Below are positions 1-11,524 of a stretch of 64,000 bases of DNA, one piece after another (positions within the stretch are counted from its first letter, which is position 1; every line of letters begins with the position of its first letter). Under the pieces are notes generated by a model. It saw only the letters and a list, made by a program, of their open reading frames with translations, was not told where the DNA came from and ran no database searches. Made by a program: the position numbers and the translations under genes. This stretch comes from Phytophthora hibernalis. Its lineage: Eukaryota > Oomycota > Peronosporomycetes > Peronosporales > Peronosporaceae. The stretch is from assembly GCA_012656075.1 (NCBI GenBank), contig JAAKBF010000018.1:1-64000 (forward strand), in the 5' to 3' direction.

Positions 1-2
1 TG

Positions 3-2512
3 GGTTCTGTGTACAGGAATCTATTGCTAGGGACAGAAGTACCAACTCTCGAGAAGATACGACATTCTACGTGGACAGCTCGTACGCACAGTATCCTCGT
101 GACCAAGACGCACCAGTCCAACATTTTAAAGGTTACAGCAGTGGCTCAGGTGGATGGCGCGCTGGTGCCGGCTGCTGTGAGACTGACGATGGAGGAGATC
201 ATGCTGGACTTTGTAGCTTCTGTGCATCGAGTCAAAGGCTTGCTGGAAGACAGCGCATGGGCAGGTTGCAGTATCTGGACGAGTGGGACTGGGTAGCCAC
301 CAAGGAGCGCAAGGCGTGCCCTGTTTGTCTGCGCGGGTTTTACTTCCATCGGAAGCACCACTGTGCGACGTGTGGAGGTAGTCTGCTCGAGTTGCGCCCG
401 CTGCGCGAACTGGACGAGCCGCTGGACGAACACACGCACAGTATGCGTGTGCTCCGTGTGCATGGCCCAGGCAGGAAGCCAACGTCAGAGCAGCTTCATG
501 TCGGGAGATACAGTGAGCGAGGACGGAATGCTGGAGACGACGACGACGACGACGAACGTTGGCACGGAGACTTATGTCGGTGGCCTGCGTTATCCGAAGC
601 ACCGCGGACTGCGGAGAGGAGGCATAGTAGAATCGTTGAAAGGGGCGTCATCGCAGGCGACCCCGTGCGCTCGCCACTCCCACCATTCCGGCAACGACAT
701 CACCCGCTGTCCAGTCGACATAGTGCTCAAAGCAACGTATTGGAGTATGGCGGGTATGGTAGCGACCATCACCCGCGAGCAGCGTCTGAGTCAGCGAAAC
801 ACGAGCGACGTTCAAGCGTATTGCGCCATTCAGAGCTGTCGGCAACCTCACTGTCTTCACAATCAAAAAGAGGCGCTAGATAAGCTCGTTGAACATGTTC
901 GGCAAATTCGCGACACGCTCAACATCGCTATCTCAGAAGCTGAGGAGGAGGAAGAACGCCATAGTATGCTGCTTGAGAGCGGGCACGGAGACCCGGAAGC
1001 TGGAGCAGAGCGATACGACGAGATTTATGACCGCATCATGAGAATCCGTGAGACGCTAGACGTGTCCAGTTCCGACTTTGATGCCGTGCTAGAATCGATT
1101 GGTCACAATGACCCCGTGCATCCGTCAGAAACGAGCTCAGGTCGGCTAGACAGTGATTTGGCCTTCAGTTACAGCGAAGGTGCGGGCAGTGAACTCCCAA
1201 GCGCGCTTGACAGCGAGAGTGTAGAGTTTCTCTCGTCACGCTCATCATTATTATCAGCATCCATGCAGTCACTGGATCACCAGGACGCTGGTGAACCACT
1301 CCCGCCACCAACTCGAGAAGAAGAAAGCGCCGTCGAGGAAGCGCGTGCTCTCGAGGAAGCCATGCAGTGGGTTCGTCAATCGGAACCTACTGCAAACTTC
1401 CACCCTGTTCGTCCTTCTCCAGCAGCAGTAACGACTGCCAAGGTTGACGAACCAGAGGAACAAGCTGAGCCGGAGCCGGCACCAATGTCGGAACCCACCC
1501 GACGCCAGTTGTTAGCGTGAGTAAGAACCGGGGAATCGAGCGACTTGCGCAGAAAATTGCCGTCTTCACATGCGACTTGAGACTTCACAGCGCGAAGCTG
1601 AAGCCACGAGCAGCGGTCCAGCCCCTGCTGTAGCAGCCTCCGTTACGCCATCCCCACTTGATGTGCCGCCGGTTGTAGACGAGCATGGCGAAAACACGGA
1701 TGACGAACCCGAGCCGGAACAGCGATCCACCTTCCACCGAAGAGTCATCTGCTCCAGTGCCTGCGCTGAAGCAGCCTCGGGGACCTGCACTCAACCCCGA
1801 AGCACGTGGCTATTGCGGCGGATCAAGTTATTTCTCCTCGAACGCGCACGGTCCTCGGCTTCGGGCCGTCTCGCGCCCCACCTGACCTTGTAGCTAGTCT
1901 CCGTGGTGTCATGAATTCAAGCGAGATTACGCATGCGCCTCCACGCCGACGGTCCGGTGCAAGCAGTATTGCACCGTCGCCATCCCCACCAGAGACACCG
2001 TCCAACAATACTCCCTCGATACAATTTCCTTCTTCTGCGTCTTCGAGGAGAGCGCCGCCACCACCTCCGGTAGCACCTCCCGTACTTCCGCCACTCAGCT
2101 CAACAAGACCTACTGCGACAACCGCTACTGCTCCGACCCCGTGCAAGGTACAACGATCTACGTGTATGACCCCGAAGATCGGTTCCAGCGAGTTCAGCGA
2201 CGCAGTCTTGACCGTCGTTCGTCGGAACTGGCCGATGCAGATACCAATGACATCTCGGATCAAGGTGAAGGCCTCGACGAAGCAGATGCTGGTAACCACG
2301 ACTTGTCCTCCTCGGACGAAGAGCAAGGACAAGCGCGGAGTGCGGCCGTTGCAGCGGCATTGCCACCTGTAGCGGCCTCGAGTACCAACCGACGAGCGAG
2401 AACCCGTGACGAGCGGGAGGCGCGAGCTCATGGAGGGATTGGCCAAGGCTCCACTGCGCAGCCGCTGCTCGAGCGGACAGTCCACTGGTGCGCCACCAAC
2501 CGAGAAATTTGA
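3..2512 (+). pseudogene. START/FYVE-domain protein, 5'-partial and frameshifted
   Basis: The gene runs in from the left edge. The first ~250 bases read as the end of a START-like lipid-binding region. At 300-365 comes a FYVE zinc finger with the motifs ACPVC and FHRKHHCATC. The finger's second half (VVCSSC, then a later CSVC) lies in the next forward frame after about 372, so the finger is split by a frame change. An acidic Ser/Thr-rich tail follows in that frame to a stop at 1520. It then continues as low-complexity Pro/Ser/Glu-rich sequence that changes frame near 1690, 1810 and 2200 and stops at 2512. FYVE fingers bind PI3P on endosomes, and START-FYVE proteins are a large oomycete family. 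Five or more frame changes in 2.5 kb suggest a decaying copy, but homopolymer errors in this assembly could explain part of it. Family assignment is firm; pseudogene status is likely only. Confidence 0.65.
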
Positions 2513-2835
2513 CTTTTAGCTGGTGTTGTGCTGTTTGGAAGGCGGATCACGCTTTGGTGGGCAACTCATAGACACTAGAAGCGTTGCCGTCATGAGGATG
2601 GTCTAACGTTTCAAATTTCTCGTGTCCAGCAGCTACTACAATGTACTGTACATGTACATGTATGGTTTTAAAAATTGACCAAGGATGTCCTGAAGTATCA
2701 ATCCTCTGTCACTTCTCATCCAAGCAGTCTTCGTACAACTTCCATTCTGACAAGCTTCTTTGGCCGAGGAACCCGAGAATATCCGGCTTGGACGTCGTGA
2801 TGGAGACCGCTGACAGCAGCCCAGCACGGACCAGG
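2513..2835. other. intergenic spacer
   Basis: Nothing recognisable as a gene. It contains a short alternating GTACATGTACATGTA palindromic run near 2647-2660 and leads into the tandem repeat that begins at 2836. Confidence 0.4.
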
Positions 2836-3185
2836 GTACGTCGCCCTCAGGTTTCCAGTAGGAGCTACGTGGCGATGTCTCGGTTCGTACTGACGCAGGT
2901 CGCGCCGAAGGAGATCGCTGGGTTCGTGAACCGGGAGATCTTCGAGCAGTTGACGGCGAAGAGTGGTAACCCCAGGCGAAAGTTGTTGAGCCGAAGATGG
3001 TTAGGAAGGTGTTGTCTGAGGCTGCAGCCAAAGATAACAGGGACGATGGGTTCGCCTCAGCAGCTTTCTTAAAGGGACTATTTGGGTATTGTACGGTGAA
3101 TTCTCCGTGTCCGACGAGTCATGGCATGCCGTTGTCAAGAAGTGGCGGACATCGTGGCGAACATGACCGTGGAAGTTTGGAGGAA
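2836..3185 (+). repeat. tandem exon-intron repeat, unit 1
   Basis: This unit begins with an intron-like stretch (2836-2898, starting GTACGTCGCCCTC and ending GACGCAG), followed by a coding-like block (2899-3185). The block reads as a helical, charged segment containing EIAGFVNREI and then, in another frame, VRKVLSEAAAKD. The same order recurs in unit 2, about 350-370 bases downstream, with clear nucleotide similarity in both intron and exon parts. It looks like part of a multi-exon gene amplified by tandem duplication and now out of frame. I do not recognise the protein family. Confidence 0.5.
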
Positions 3186-3560
3186 GTGTGCGTCGCCCTC
3201 CCATTCCCAGTACACGTAGGACCTCCAGCGTGCATGTGGTGACAACGTTTCGTTTGTGCTTGTGCAGGTCATCGCCGAATTCGTGAACCAGGAGGTCTTG
3301 GGTCAGTTGCTCGCGAAGAGTGCCGATGTCCAGGCGAGCGTAAAGCCCCCGGAGAAGATTGGGAGGTGCTGGATAAGGATGAAGCCAAAACGCAAAGTGA
3401 CATGGGGTTCGCCAATCTACGTTCCCGTCTTGAAGGGGCTATTAGGGGATTTTACAAGGAATGCTCGGTGACCAGTGCTGTCGCCCGAGAGGTGGCGAGG
3501 TGTGGCGAACAAGACCAAGGAGAAATTTGGTACAAAGTGTACTCCTTGGTACGAAATGAC
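3186..3560 (+). repeat. tandem exon-intron repeat, unit 2
   Basis: Second copy of the repeat. The intron-like part (3186-3267) shares GTGCGTCGCCCTCCC with unit 1 and ends TTGTGCAG. The exon-like part (3268-3560) carries IAEFVNQEVLGQLLAKS, then in the next frame DMGFANLRSRLEGAIRG and VAREVA. The frame change inside the exon shows that this copy is also not translatable as it stands. It abuts the point where the neighbouring ABCA gene is cut off (about 3600), so this block may have arrived by a rearrangement that truncated that gene. Confidence 0.5.
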
Positions 3561-3579
3561 CATTGGGTAGCACTGCAGC

Positions 3580-6500
3580 CTACAGTGCGAGATACATCCG
3601 AGTGACGAAACCTTGTGTGGGTGCTAGCTGGCCTGTCAGAACAGCCATCGTAGTTGACTTGCCAGCACCGTTGATACCAAGGTAGCCGAAGCATTCGCCG
3701 CTCTGGACGGATAGGCACAAGTCCTTCAGTGCGACCTTGGCTCGCGGCTTGCCAGCGTACTGCTGTCGTAGGTTACGAATGAACACGAGATCGTTCGCCT
3801 GTGGAGCCTCATGCTCCACACGTTGTCGCTCACGCTGCACGTCGTCGTCCTCTTCTTCGTCCGCTGTGTCGACAGCATCAACACCAACTGCGCTATGATC
3901 TTTTCCATCTCGACTCGTTTCAGTCTGGTTCCACCGGACTGATCGGTTCTCCAGCATGAACACCAGCACAGTCAACAAAATAGCTTCGACCACCGTGTAC
4001 AACAGCGGCGCTCCAACGATCTCCAAGTCGAACGGCTGCCGCACACAGCAAGAAGAATCGATACGGTCCCAGCACTCCATGCAATCTTCTTTGCCCAAAC
4101 CTTCAAACAGACCAAAGAAGGACGGAGACGCCTGACGCCAGCGAGCAGAGCCGAACAACGCCCGACGGCTCACTTTGCGCGTGGTCAGCTCGAAGATGCC
4201 GTTGTTCAGCGTGTAGCCCGGAAAAACCATGAAGATCCATCGCAAGTAGTTCCGGTCGAGTGACGAAAGCGTCAAAGATCCCGAAATGGTGAAGTTGACG
4301 ATGCGGCACATGAACGAGAAAATGCTCAGCAAGCCGCCCGTACCCAACGCGAACACGAGCAACGCCGTCTGAGCAACAGCGTGCTTCACGTACCGCCTCG
4401 AAAACAGATACGCCAGTGGAATAATCGCCCAGACGTGCGTGATCACAAGCACAATGATGGCAAACACATCAGCGGAGCTAGCATTTGCCGCTCCACTTGG
4501 TACCATCGACAGCGGGATAATTATCGCAGCAGCCACAATCGGGATGATCGTGAGCAGGATGTCGTGCGTCCAGCTCGCCATCCAGTACGCAGACACATTG
4601 GCGCCACTGATCAGCTGCAAGCTCTTAGCATTCTGTATGGGGTCCTTTTCACGGACGACAAACGCTACGATAGCTGCAGGGATGAAAGCGAATGCCAACA
4701 TCACAACAAGTGCTACCAAGAAACCGTTGAGAGTCACCTGCAGCTTCGCGTTGTTCTTCAAGAGGCAATTGTTGTTGTAGCATGGCGCCGACCCGCACGT
4801 GTTGCATGGATACCACGGCGAGGCGATGTTGGCCGCATCACAGCAAACGTTGACGTCGCAGTCGATGACACCGAGCGTACAGTAGTCGAAACCACGAAAG
4901 CTCATGCACGACGATGCATTGTAGTCTGAATCCACCAGACTGCTGAAGTTGGTTGACGCAGCGCATTGACTTTGTTGTGCATCCGTGGGGAGACTCGATG
5001 CATTGTTGGGAATGAAGTCCGCCACTTGGATCTCTGGGAGAATTGCGAGGATGATCAGGAAGATGAGGGGAATACCCACCGAGAACGCCAACGTCTTCTT
5101 GTCACGCTTAGCAATCTGAAAACGCTTCTTCGTCAGTGCCGAGTACTGCATCCACATCGTTGGCTCGGTGATCGGCAGAGCAGTCGATGGCAAAGGTACT
5201 GCGCCAGTTGCCGATACCAACTTCAGGGATGTACGACCCATCACTGAAGCCGAAGGTTTCCGCTCCAGCAATGAGGCTACAGCTTCTCGTTCAGCGTCGA
5301 TCTGCTGTTGTTCCTGGTCATGATCCTGAGAAATACGCAGGAAAACTTCCTCCAGAGTTGTCACCGAAATCCCGTACTGCTGCACACCAAGTTGGTGCAT
5401 TTCAGAATCCAGTTGCTCGAGCATCGAAGGAAATGCATCTGATGATGCCGTCGGTAGTTGAAACACGAGCTCCGACCCAGAACTACTCAGACACTTGACA
5501 CCAGGAACGTACTTCGTTAGAAAGCTTTGCACCAAGTGTACGTCACACGAGCCATCCGAATTCTTGATCAAAGTCAGATTGTATCCGGCACCGAAGCGGT
5601 TCTTGAGGAACAGCGATGATCCGGCACAGCGCAGTTGACCGTCAGCCAGAATTGCGATACGATCGCCGAGGATGTCGGCCTCATCCATGAAGTGCGTCGT
5701 CAAGACAATGACGCGGTCTTCCCGGCTCTGCTGGAGCAAGTTCCAAGTGAAACGACGAGAGTATGGGTCCATGCCTGACGTGGGCTCGTCCAAAAACACC
5801 AATTTGCTGCCACCAAGGAACGCGAGAGCGACACTGAGCTTGCGTTTTTGACCGCCAGAGAGCGTCTTCGCGAGCGCGTTCCGAATCTCCGTCAGCCCAA
5901 CGTCCTCAATCATTTTGTCCACACTGCTTTGGAGTTTGTTGCGTGGCACCTGCTTCATCGTACCGAAGAGAAGCATGTGCTCCTCTACAGTCAGATCCTG
6001 GAACAGAACATCGTGCTGAGGACAAATACCGATCACACGCCGCAACTCATGGAAGTCTTGCTTGATGGAGCACCCGTACAAGGTCGCATCTCCTGCCGTC
6101 GGCGGGATCAGACCAGTTAGCATCGAAATGATCGTCGTCTTGCCAGCTCCATTATGTCCCAACAAAGCAGTGATCTGACCGCTGTACATGGCCAAATCCA
6201 GTCCAGCTACGGCCACGCGTTCCTCGCCGTCTTCTTCGAGCGGGAACACTTTTCGCAGCCCGCGAATTTGTAGACAGGTACCATTGCGTTCTTGTACTGC
6301 CAACGTTGCATTGACGGGCTCCACGTAAGCATTTTCAGGCACAATTCCCTGCGCCCCAACCATATTTACTCCATCGGTAAGTTGCGTGTAGGCTCCGCCG
6401 GCTTGAGGAGACAGCGAAGCAGTTGTGTGCTCCTCAGCGCTTGTTGGTTCATGATCAATCTTGTTGAACCAGTAGCTTTTCGTGAACAAGAAGTACCAGG

Positions 6501-7940
6501 GCTTCCTTATGCCGTATTGCTGTGGCAGCACCTGCTCCAAGTACCATCCAAGCACCACAAGAATGACGGAGTCGAGAATGAGGAACAGACTCATCCTGAA
6601 AGCACTTGGCACTGTCACGGGTTCTTCTCGAAGACCGACGGAATAGGCAAATCCCGTCCCTAGTTGAGCACGACGCAATATCTCGTCCACCGCAAGCGCG
6701 AACGCAGTGGGCGGCGCCAAGGCAGCCCAGTATCTCGGTCCGTTCGTATCAGCGGACTGCACCGCGAAGTAGGGGAAGAAGAGAATCAGCCAGAGCAACA
6801 CGGACGCAATGGCCGCCGTCCGAGACTTGTTGAAGAACGGCGCGACGAAGTACGAGAAGGCCGTGATGGCCACACTGAGCGCCCAGAAGAGAAAAACCAG
6901 CGTCGCGTACTCGGTCGTGGGGAACACGTTGCCGTATTTGAGTTCGGCCGCGATCGCGAATGCCAACGGCGTCGACAGCAGCGCCGTCGTAACACACCAG
7001 GAGCAGAGCAGCGTGGCGTCCGATAGTCCCATGATCTTCATGACTTCCCGCAGCCTGTTCTCCTTCTCAATGACCATGGTGGTCGTGGTCGTAGACACAA
7101 ACTTGATGTAGCTCACCAGGAAGAAGAGTCCCAGCACCGATTGTCCTCCGGAGAAGAAGGACGTCATGGTGGACGACGGGCCTCCAATGGCCTCGAGTCC
7201 CCACACCACCACGTCACTGCAAATGAGTGTCTCGTTCGGGTCGAGCTCCGCGGCTTCCGTCGTGAACCACGAGGCCCTGAGCCCGCCCGAGAGGTTGTCG
7301 AGGTTGGCCAGCAGTACGAGCGCCGAGGCCAGCAGCACCGGCAGCAGGATCTCCATGGCCAGGGACACGGGACGTCTGCGTCTCAGCACCAAGTTCTTCC
7401 ACACCAAATTGGCGATTTGTCTGCATGTTGCAGCAACTTGAGCTGTTAGTCCTTGACTGCGCGCGTAGCATCTCGATAGCAGTGCACAGGACGCTGCAAT
7501 AGCGAGCACCACGACCACCACAGCAATTAGTATGGTATTAGCAGAGGACAGCCCCCGTCGCACTCGTTCTGGTACGTGAAGACGCTGTCGAAGAGCTCTT
7601 TGCAGGACGTGACGGCGGACGACGTCGTGTTGCAGGACTGGAGCGACGCCGCCGCGTCACAGCACGAGGACGACGCGGACGTCGACAGCTTGGAGCACAG
7701 GATGCGGCATACTGAGTCCCCGTTGAATTCGTTGTCGTTGGTAGAGGACGAAGAGGACGAAAAAGAGGAGCTATTGGTGTCGTTGTTGCCTTGGAACTGC
7801 TCCGGCACCAGGTCGAAGAGCCCCGAGTTGGTGACACACAGTCCGTAGGCCACATCGTTCTCCAGGACGGTGGCCACGCAGTCCGAGAGCGCCGTGAGGA
7901 TGGCGCTCTCGGCGTCGTCGGACGATCCTCCGGCGTCCAT
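3580..7940 (-). pseudogene. ABCA-type ABC transporter with Cys-rich N-terminal domain, truncated in NBD2
   Basis: The 1,327-codon reading frame (7563-3580) has the ABCA layout. A membrane domain begins with the family-typical WKN...RRRRP segment. NBD1 follows, with Walker A GHNGAGKTT, signature LSGGQKRKLS and Walker B LVFLDEP. A second membrane domain has a large Cys-rich loop. NBD2 stops about 25 residues after its Walker A (GINGAGKST), so its signature and Walker B are missing. The break lies near 3600, beside an unrelated tandem repeat. Upstream (7940-7564, next frame) is a Cys-rich, Ser-rich domain that starts at an ATG just below an initiator-like element. The two parts join either through a one-base frame break, which keeps a very hydrophobic segment at about 7490-7540, or by splicing 7575-7421, which removes it. 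ABCA proteins move lipids or amphiphiles. With half of NBD2 lost it should not work as a normal full transporter. Confidence 0.75.
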
Positions 7941-7943
7941 GAC

Positions 7944-7958
7944 AAATCGGAGAGTGAG
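7944..7958 (-). promoter_or_regulatory. oomycete initiator-like element of the ABCA gene
   Basis: On the minus strand the bases read CTCACTCTCCGATTT, close to the oomycete initiator consensus (GCTCATTYYNCAWTTT). It lies immediately upstream of the ATG at 7940, which would give the very short 5' leader usual in oomycetes. It argues that the Cys-rich domain is the true start of this gene. Confidence 0.45.
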
Positions 7959-9400
7959 TTGTTCAGTTCAGCTGTTGAGATTGATTAAAATACGTAATCA
8001 AGGTGATGAGCAGGAGGAGATGGGCGTTGGGAATGGAGGGAAAACGGAAGAGGAGATTGGGATAGTTGGCGACCTTTGACAAGTGGTAAAATGGGTAGAT
8101 GGAGGAGAAGGAAACCCGGTTTGGGGTACGGATATGACGATGTGGAGGGTTTACGGACACCGCTGTCCACTTCTGCCCCCGTTTACTTGATGCGTTGGAC
8201 TGCCGTTTTAAAGTTTAACGGTTAAACGGCGCTGTTGTTGCCGACCAGAGGAGAAAACTCTTGTCTCTATGGCATTTGGTCAAATCCGCTACCGGTGCGA
8301 CCGTATGAGCCTCTGGTACATGTACACATGTTTGAGTCGATTTATGAGTCGATGGTGATGCTTACACTTCATCAAGGGTCATGTGAAACTATGACAGGTT
8401 TGTATCGCCAAATACTACGTATTATAGCGCAGGCTCCCAAATCAACTTGACGTGAGCACGCAACAGAGACTGTAGAATTTCGTCACGCGCTTCGTGTTGA
8501 CAGGAGCGTCAGTTGCCCATAATCTTCATCACGCTTGCAGCAAGTTGAAGATGTGTGCAACTTGCACAGTGCAAGACAAGCAAACGGCCGTCAATTAGAG
8601 CTGTTGATATTAATACATGTAGCAAGGACTAAGACACTGACGCGCACCGAATCAAGGTTCTTGCCGAAAGTCACGTATTAATAGTGCACGCGCGAGTCGC
8701 ACTGCTGCTAATTGTCATGGACCACCATTCATGGTATTAATACCCCCCGGTACAGACATGTACCGGGTACAGGACTGCCGATGTACCCACTGTGCCACTG
8801 TGTGGACCGCAGATGTACCGGTATTATCATCCGGGCGAGAAAGTAGAAAAGTGTACGGTACTCTGCGTACCGCGTAATCGCACATCCATTGCCAATTGCC
8901 GATTCCTTGTCGCCTGCTGTGCCATGCTCCTCGATCGGATCGGGTGGAGACCAGCTCTTCAAACGGCGAGGCAATGTGCAGGCTAATGGAATTGGAGTCA
9001 TATGTGCGATGACAAGGCACTGCCTTGAGGGCAATGTGCAGGTTGCCGGCAACCTTCCATCAGGAAATGATTACTCGAGAAAACTTCAACGTGTACACTA
9101 CTGACCTCTATCGCATCACCTGTTTATAACGATATATTCCCACAAGTTTCTGAAATATATCTACATATTGCCCAACTACACCAGCTCTCTTTATAACGAT
9201 CTTAAACTCCTTATCAGAAAACTTGATCTTTCGTGTAGCAATCCACTTCAGCTGGTCGGGTCTGTCGCATCCGCCAACCCGATCATGCCGGCAATGAAGC
9301 GTTGCGGATTATGGGCGTGCGACAGCCAACTCGCCGTTCCACCGCCAGTGATGACATTCGTGGAATTCCAGGCCCAAAGTGACAACCATTTGTTTCAGAA
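7959..9400. other. intergenic region, no gene found
   Basis: About 1.4 kb without a convincing gene. Small open frames exist in several frames but none has a recognisable domain. It contains a GGTATTAATACC palindrome at 8734-8745, a perfect 8-bp-stem hairpin at 8746-8767 and a short direct repeat (GGCAATGTGCAGG) near 8972 and 9028. Confidence 0.5.
8746..8767. repeat. perfect inverted repeat (hairpin)
   Basis: CCCGGTAC, six bases of loop, then GTACCGGG. It directly follows a GGTATTAATACC palindrome. It has no T-run and lies far from any gene end, so it is more likely a repeat-end remnant than a terminator. Confidence 0.5.
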
Positions 9401-10685
9401 ATGGCATTGCGAACGTCGCTCGGCAGCAATGCGCACACACTCGGGGACTCGTGCATCGACTTGTACGCCGAGAAGGTCATGATCCCGCGGATCTCGCTCT
9501 TGTCGCTGCTCGCAGGGATCTCAGTACTCACGACGCTGCTAGTTCGTCATCGTCGACGTCGACGCACTCGTCAATTGGCAAAGTTGTTGCCTGGTAAAGT
9601 CGTCGTCGAGACCTCAGCACCATCCGAAGACGAACACACGACCCGCAAACGCTGGTTCGCGTGTTTCTTGGCCACGACCGTGGCGTGGTTCGTCGTTTTC
9701 CTATGGAGTTTCCACTCGTCCACAGCGATGACGACCACGTCCATGAGTGCAGCCCAAGGACGACCACGCATTGTCTTCAGCTTTACCACAACCCCACGAG
9801 GTATCGACGAGATGAAACCGACAGTGGACGCTTTAGTGCAACAAGAAGGGGACGGGTTCGACGCGGTTTACGTGATCGTCCGAGGACGTATCGAGACAAG
9901 CAGGTGGACATTCCGACGTGGCTGTTGGACGATATGTCCACATTGAACCGCACCGAGTTCCGTGGAATCACTTTTGCCACGGGAAAGAGTCCGTACAATG
10001 ACAAGTTGAAGATCATTGTGTTAGACACGGACTTTGGGCCGGCCAGTAAAGTACTCGGTACGTTGTTGGTAGAACAGGACCCGGAGACTATTATCGTGTA
10101 TGGTGACGACGACCGCGTGTACCCAACGCAGTTGTGTGAACGTGCATTGCACTATACTCACAAGTTCCCGAACGATGCAATTGCGGTGCTTGGTGGGTGG
10201 ATTTCAGCAGAGGACGGACTGTACTGTGGGCGTAGTCTTGCAGTAGGAGTCAACAGTGTTTCGTTCGTGGGTGGAGCTGGGGGAGTTGCGGTCAAGAGGA
10301 AATTTTTCGGACTTGGAGAAGAGACTATGTCGGCTTTCGAGGTCACCAACATGTCCAAGGCTTGTTTCCTAGGTGACGACTATTATCTGTCGCATTTGTT
10401 GAGTAGGAACGGCGTTCGTCGACGGATTGTGTCTGATAGTTGTTGGAATATCGAGGCACTTACGGAATCGTTCTCTCACGGGGACTATCGTACGCGCCGT
10501 CGGAGCACCCGGGAGGAGCCAATGTCGAGCACTATCAGCAGTGCATTCGCGAACTGGGCAAAGAACACGACCTGTCTCATGACGGTGAGTTCGGATCGGC
10601 CTACATGTTCCTGTTTTCACGTACGTGGGGCGTGCTTCGAGGTCTACGGAATTTATACTTCGGAGGTGAATTCGTGTCGTGCTGA
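9401..10685 (+). pseudogene. GT-A-like glycosyltransferase, membrane-anchored, two frame breaks
   Basis: The first segment (9401 to ~9890) has two hydrophobic stretches (residues ~27-48 and ~85-105) and then PRIVFSFTTTPRGI, a strand typical of the start of a nucleotide-sugar binding fold. After a frame change near 9890 the catalytic part follows, with IIVYGDDDRVYP (a DxD-type metal/nucleotide-sugar site), LGGWIS, GGAGGVAVKR and CFLGDDYYLSHLL. After a second change near 10500 the C-terminus reads EHYQQCIRELGKEHD and ends at the TGA at 10683-10685. The order matches a Golgi type II glycosyltransferase of an oomycete-specific kind; the sugar is unknown. Both breaks are single-base, so the gene could be intact in the organism; I mark it as broken because that is what the sequence shows. 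Confidence 0.55.
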
Positions 10686-10953
10686 CGGAGACCACACATG
10701 ATTTTCAAGAAAATAGCTTTGGCGCAGCGTGACAGTAGCTGATGGCGGCAACCTAATATGCTTGGCTGGTCTGGCATCATCCGATGGAGTTGGCTAGCCA
10801 GAAGAATGATATCTCGAACTCGTGGCAAGCAACAGCACATACTGTCATCTCGCAAATTTTCAGATCAAGAGTTCAAGTGTCGGTGCTTTCGAACAGCTTG
10901 CCATCATTTGTCATTCTCCAACTTGCAGCAACCAAAGCAAGTAGACACTATAG

Positions 10954-11385
10954 ATGAGTCCTCGCCTGACTGTATTTGTGGCCTTCTCTATGGTCGTCAT
11001 GATCGCTTGCAGAGTCCAATACGTAATCGCCATGAATGGTGAGCTTCGGCTCTACAGGGAGCCAAATTTCAAGCGACTGCGACGACTTATGCAGGTTTCA
11101 TCTAGCAACCTCTGCTACGACATGCCGTGCGCGTATCTCAACACGATCATTTCGTCTGCAAGATGGTCAGGGCTACCGACGACTGGACCAACATTCGATG
11201 ACGGACAGATCAAAATCGCCTTCTACGCGGGCAGCAACTGCACGGGTAAAGTCGTAGTCGTGAACACGAACGTTGGACAAGTCGAGAACTTTGCAAAGTA
11301 CGGGATGGACAACGCTACCTCATCCTTTGCGGTGCTGGAGACGTCGACGTCAATGCAGCACGGAACGAAAAATATTTGCGAGTGA
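10954..11385 (+). CDS. small secreted protein, beta/gamma-crystallin-like
   Basis: An intact 143-codon gene. Residues 1-26 form a clear signal peptide (hydrophobic core VFVAFSMVVMIA, then small residues before NGELRLY). The mature ~117 residues contain two similar halves, each starting with a strand and an aromatic (ELRLYREPNF and KIAFYAGSNC), which recalls the Greek-key repeat of beta/gamma-crystallins. There are five cysteines in the mature part and two NxT/S glycosylation sites. No RxLR or LFLAK motif is seen. It probably acts outside the cell. The crystallin link rests on pattern only. Confidence 0.65.
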   Translation: MSPRLTVFVAFSMVVMIACRVQYVIAMNGELRLYREPNFKRLRRLMQVSSSNLCYDMPCAYLNTIISSARWSGLPTTGPTFDDGQIKIAFYAGSNCTGKVVVVNTNVGQVENFAKYGMDNATSSFAVLETSTSMQHGTKNICE

Positions 11386-11524
11386 TCGACAAAGTACATG
11401 ATCATTCAGCTTTACTGGGGCACTTGACAAAAGCTATGGTTCTTTCTGACAACTCAACAAATAAACACGCTTTGCATAGCTCTCACTGCGCTTCAGTGGA
11501 GGTTGGTCTTGGTAGTGATCGACA

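Noticed and set aside
1823..2485. 220-codon minus-strand open frame
   Set aside because: Gly/Ala-rich mirror of the Pro/Ser-rich tail of the FYVE gene.
8235..8450. 71-codon plus-strand frame in the intergenic region
   Set aside because: No signal peptide, domain or neighbour support.
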